Origin: Paenibacillus pectinilyticus
GTDB lineage: Bacteria > Bacillota > Bacilli > Paenibacillales > NBRC-103111
Length of the DNA stretch: 64,000 nucleotides
Direction: 5' to 3'
Assembly (NCBI RefSeq): GCF_001700435.1
Contig: NZ_LYPC01000027.1
Span: forward strand, 922,433-986,432
Position 1 is the stretch's first letter; each line of letters starts with the position of its first letter. A program made the translations under genes and the position numbers. Below, piece by piece: positions 62,020 through 64,000 of the stretch. Under the pieces are notes generated by a model. It saw only the letters and a list, made by a program, of their open reading frames with translations, had not been told where the DNA came from and did no database searches.

Positions 62020-62652
62020 ATGACAGACAAAGATATCGAAACACAAACATCGCAAGAGACCGAGCAAGATCAAGAGCGTGAGCAGGCCCAAATCATCATT
62101 ACATGGTTTCAGCATGTACAAGAAGTAGTGAAAGAACAATTCCCTGAATATGAAGTCGATGGTCAAATTGGTAACAATCCAACGTATGGCCCGATGTTTG
62201 CTTTTACACTTAAAAAAGATGAGAAGTCCACAGCATGCGGATTTTTCTTGAATGAAATTATGCGTAACTTCCAAACGAATCCAAATGCAGGACTTTGGTT
62301 GTCCTCGTTCTTCGTTGATTTGCTGAGAAGTGAAGAGAGTCATCTTCTTCCGAATCCGCCGCAATCCGAAGATGAAGCTAAAGCTTTATTAGACAAGCAC
62401 ATTGTGCCTTATTGTGCGGCAACGGTTCGTGAAGAGTTCCCGGATCAGAAGATCTATGTAGATCTTGAATTGCATGAGGAACATGGTCCTGTTCTCGAAG
62501 CGGGCTTCGTAGCTGTTGAAGATGGAAACAACACCTGTGCACTGCCATTGCAATATTTAATGACGTTATACTTATTAAATCGCGATCCTGCGGAACCGTT
62601 AATCCAAGCGATGTATCGCTTATATGAGGAAAATAATTTAGGTCAACAATAA
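62020..62652 (+). CDS. Acidic protein of unknown function (210 aa)
   Basis: I do not recognise it. It is a soluble, strongly acidic protein. The first 25 residues are Glu/Gln/Thr-rich and probably disordered, followed by two similar-looking parts: FPEYEVDGQIGNNPTYGPMF and FPDQKIYVDLELHEEHGPVL. This could be an internal duplication of a small alpha/beta unit. The ATG at 62020 follows CAGGAGG by 14 bases; an ATG at 61996 lies upstream of that site. A bidirectional terminator follows. Confidence 0.65.
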   Translation: MTDKDIETQTSQETEQDQEREQAQIIITWFQHVQEVVKEQFPEYEVDGQIGNNPTYGPMFAFTLKKDEKSTACGFFLNEIMRNFQTNPNAGLWLSSFFVDLLRSEESHLLPNPPQSEDEAKALLDKHIVPYCAATVREEFPDQKIYVDLELHEEHGPVLEAGFVAVEDGNNTCALPLQYLMTLYLLNRDPAEPLIQAMYRLYEENNLGQQ

Positions 62653-62717
62653 TTAGTTGGATAAATAGATCTAAGTGGCTGTCTTGAACGCAACGATGGT
62701 CAGTTTGAATGGAAAAA

Positions 62718-62754
62718 GGAGCAAAGCCACGTAAACGTGGTTAGCTCCTTTTTT
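62718..62754. terminator. Bidirectional terminator between the 210-aa gene and the threonine-synthase-like gene
   Basis: GGAGC and AGCCACGT pair with ACGTGGTT and AGCTCC around AA, with T-runs on both sides, serving both convergent genes. Confidence 0.88.
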
Positions 62755-62784
62755 GCATTCGCCGAGCGCTAGGCTCGAGATACC

Positions 62785-64000
62785 TCACAAGCTCCGATAA
62801 ATCATATAATCATCATAGGTCCGTATGATAGGAATGGCCGCACTTGTCCCGAGCTTCGCGTATTTCATCGCATGGGACGTGTTGAAGAGCACGACAGAGT
62901 CGCTAGCGCGCAGCCAGCCAGTGTCACTGAGGACAAGCATAGCTGCCCATGTTGCAGCGCCTTCTGGCGACGAGGAGATGCCATCAGCGCCTAAGCTGAG
63001 GATCGCGTCCGCGATTTGCTTTTTGGAAACGGCGATCGCGGTTCCGCCGCTTTGCTGCACGATCGAAAGCAGCAACGGCAAATCCGGCGGATTCGGCACC
63101 CGCATGCCCGTTGGATTGGGGATGATTTTACCATCAAGGAGTGGCAGGTCATCTCCGGAATCATCACTAGTCGCTGTAGAAACCGGGTGAACGCCATCCA
63201 CGATGGGCTGACATCCTTCCTCTTGCACACAAACAAATCGTGGCATATCCCCTTGGATGAAGCCCATGCTTTTCAACTCCATGAACGCTTTCCACATGCC
63301 AATAATGCCGGAACCGCCGCCTGTTGGATAAATGATCACGTCAGGAAAAGTCCAACCTAGCTGCTCGGCGAGCTCGAGTCCCATCGTTTTTTTACCTTCG
63401 ACGCGCCCCGGTTCTTTCAAGGTACCGACATTTACCCAGCCTTGCTCATCACGCCCAGCTTCGATGATCGCCGCTGCGTCATGAATAAAGCCGTCGACGA
63501 GAATGGTCGTAGCGCCATATAATGGACACTCATCCACGATGAGGGAGGGGCAGTCCATCGGGATAAAGACGAAAGCCTGAATGCCTGCTCTGCCTGCATA
63601 GGCAGCTAAAGCGCCTGCCGCATTGCCGTTAGATGGCACAGCAGCCTTCGTAACGCCAGCCTCTTTCAATAACGAAACCGCGACGGAAAATCCTCTGGAT
63701 TTAAAGCTGCCGGTTGGATTCTGTTCCTCTCTTTTGATCCAAAGCCGCTTCAGAGAGAGTTTATTCTCCCATTTCGGCATGCGAAGCAGTGGTGTCCAAC
63801 CTTCTCCCAATGAGACGATACTGGCGGAATCTTCAACTGGAAGTAATTCCCTATAGCGCCACATGGAGGAATAGCGCTGCTTCAAAGATTCCTTCGTTAG
63901 TGTTCGGGCAACGAGCTCGAGATCATACTCAACCAATAACGTGCCGCCGCATTCGCATTTCATGTCTTGATAGCGGAAGGGCAGCCTTGCAGAACATCGT
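62785..64000 (-). CDS. Threonine-synthase-like PLP enzyme, partial (start outside window)
   Basis: PLP-dependent fold-type II enzyme, most like the long form of threonine synthase, which turns O-phosphohomoserine into threonine. The PLP-binding Lys is in NPTGSFKSRG, the phosphate loop in PTGGGSGIIGMW, and the substrate loop in AVPSNGNAAGALAAYAGRAG. An ATG exists at 63963, but the frame stays open to base 64000 and reads RCSARLPFRYQDMKCECGG. This is the Cys-rich lead of long-form enzymes, so the true start lies beyond the edge. A related PLP lyase function is possible. Confidence 0.82.
   Translation of the reverse strand, partial: RCSARLPFRYQDMKCECGGTLLVEYDLELVARTLTKESLKQRYSSMWRYRELLPVEDSASIVSLGEGWTPLLRMPKWENKLSLKRLWIKREEQNPTGSFKSRGFSVAVSLLKEAGVTKAAVPSNGNAAGALAAYAGRAGIQAFVFIPMDCPSLIVDECPLYGATTILVDGFIHDAAAIIEAGRDEQGWVNVGTLKEPGRVEGKKTMGLELAEQLGWTFPDVIIYPTGGGSGIIGMWKAFMELKSMGFIQGDMPRFVCVQEEGCQPIVDGVHPVSTATSDDSGDDLPLLDGKIIPNPTGMRVPNPPDLPLLLSIVQQSGGTAIAVSKKQIADAILSLGADGISSSPEGAATWAAMLVLSDTGWLRASDSVVLFNTSHAMKYAKLGTSAAIPIIRTYDDYMIYRSL

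Noticed and set aside
1..64000. Insertion sequences, prophage, integrase genes, tRNA or rRNA genes
   Set aside because: No transposase, integrase or phage proteins and no recognisable RNA genes were seen on either strand by eye; a dedicated scan could still find a divergent one.

Overview
The window reads like a chromosome segment of a spore-forming, carbohydrate-rich Bacillota, most like Paenibacillus. The grounds are two complete or near-complete GerA-type spore germination operons, one with a textbook sigma-G promoter; a ccpN-yqfL gluconeogenesis control pair next to glpX; an LplA/LplB-style sugar ABC importer with a membrane-anchored AraC regulator; many AraC regulators; and strong AGGAGG ribosome binding sites with frequent TTG/GTG starts. 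I saw no rRNA, tRNA, phage, insertion sequence or CRISPR array.

Layout. 1-3.2 kb: gerA-gerB-gerC operon on the minus strand, with gerC cut by the window edge. 3.4-6.1 kb: SGNH hydrolase and heparinase II/III-type lyase, then a 41-bp tandem array. 6.6-9.2 kb: endonuclease-like protein, AraC regulator and PhyH-type dioxygenase (minus). 9.4-15.6 kb: PAS-GGDEF-EAL protein, quinone-oxidoreductase-type protein, then an operon of one Gfo/Idh/MocA oxidoreductase and two sugar-phosphate isomerase/epimerase-like proteins. 16-22 kb: AraC regulator divergent from a GH2 beta-galactosidase, a 3-hydroxyisobutyrate-dehydrogenase-like protein and a small HhH protein. 22-30 kb: beta-helix protein, membrane AraC regulator, two sugar permeases and a lipoprotein substrate-binding protein. 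30-38 kb: catalase, second ger operon (minus), DMT exporter, two-gene chromate transporter. 38.6-41.1 kb: ccpN, yqfL, glpX. 42-47 kb: oxidoreductase, SDR-like protein, GH88 plus DUF2264 operon. 47-50 kb: PucR regulator and alanine dehydrogenase. 50.0-50.9 kb: large 52-bp repeat array. 51-55 kb: unknown hydrolase-locus protein, CE7 esterase, AraC regulator. 55-64 kb: heterodimeric ABC exporter, DUF2157/GDYXXLXY membrane protein, DMT protein, unknown protein and a threonine-synthase-like enzyme cut by the right edge.

How the genes fit together. Much of the window serves uptake and intracellular breakdown of plant or microbial polysaccharide fragments: ABC importer, GH2, GH88, heparinase-like, CE7 and beta-helix proteins, most without signal peptides, plus oxidoreductase/isomerase modules for unusual sugars. 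The two hydrolase operons at 44.5 and 51.2 kb share the same promoter layout with an AAACGTTT-centred dyad just downstream of the predicted start, suggesting one LacI-type regulator.

The most unusual signal is non-coding. Four intergenic regions (6.1, 15.7, 20.35 and 50.0-50.9 kb) hold tandem units of 41 or about 51-57 bp, each carrying a short stem-loop whose stem is kept while its sequence changes. Connecting units show that at least the 15.7 and 50 kb arrays belong to one family.
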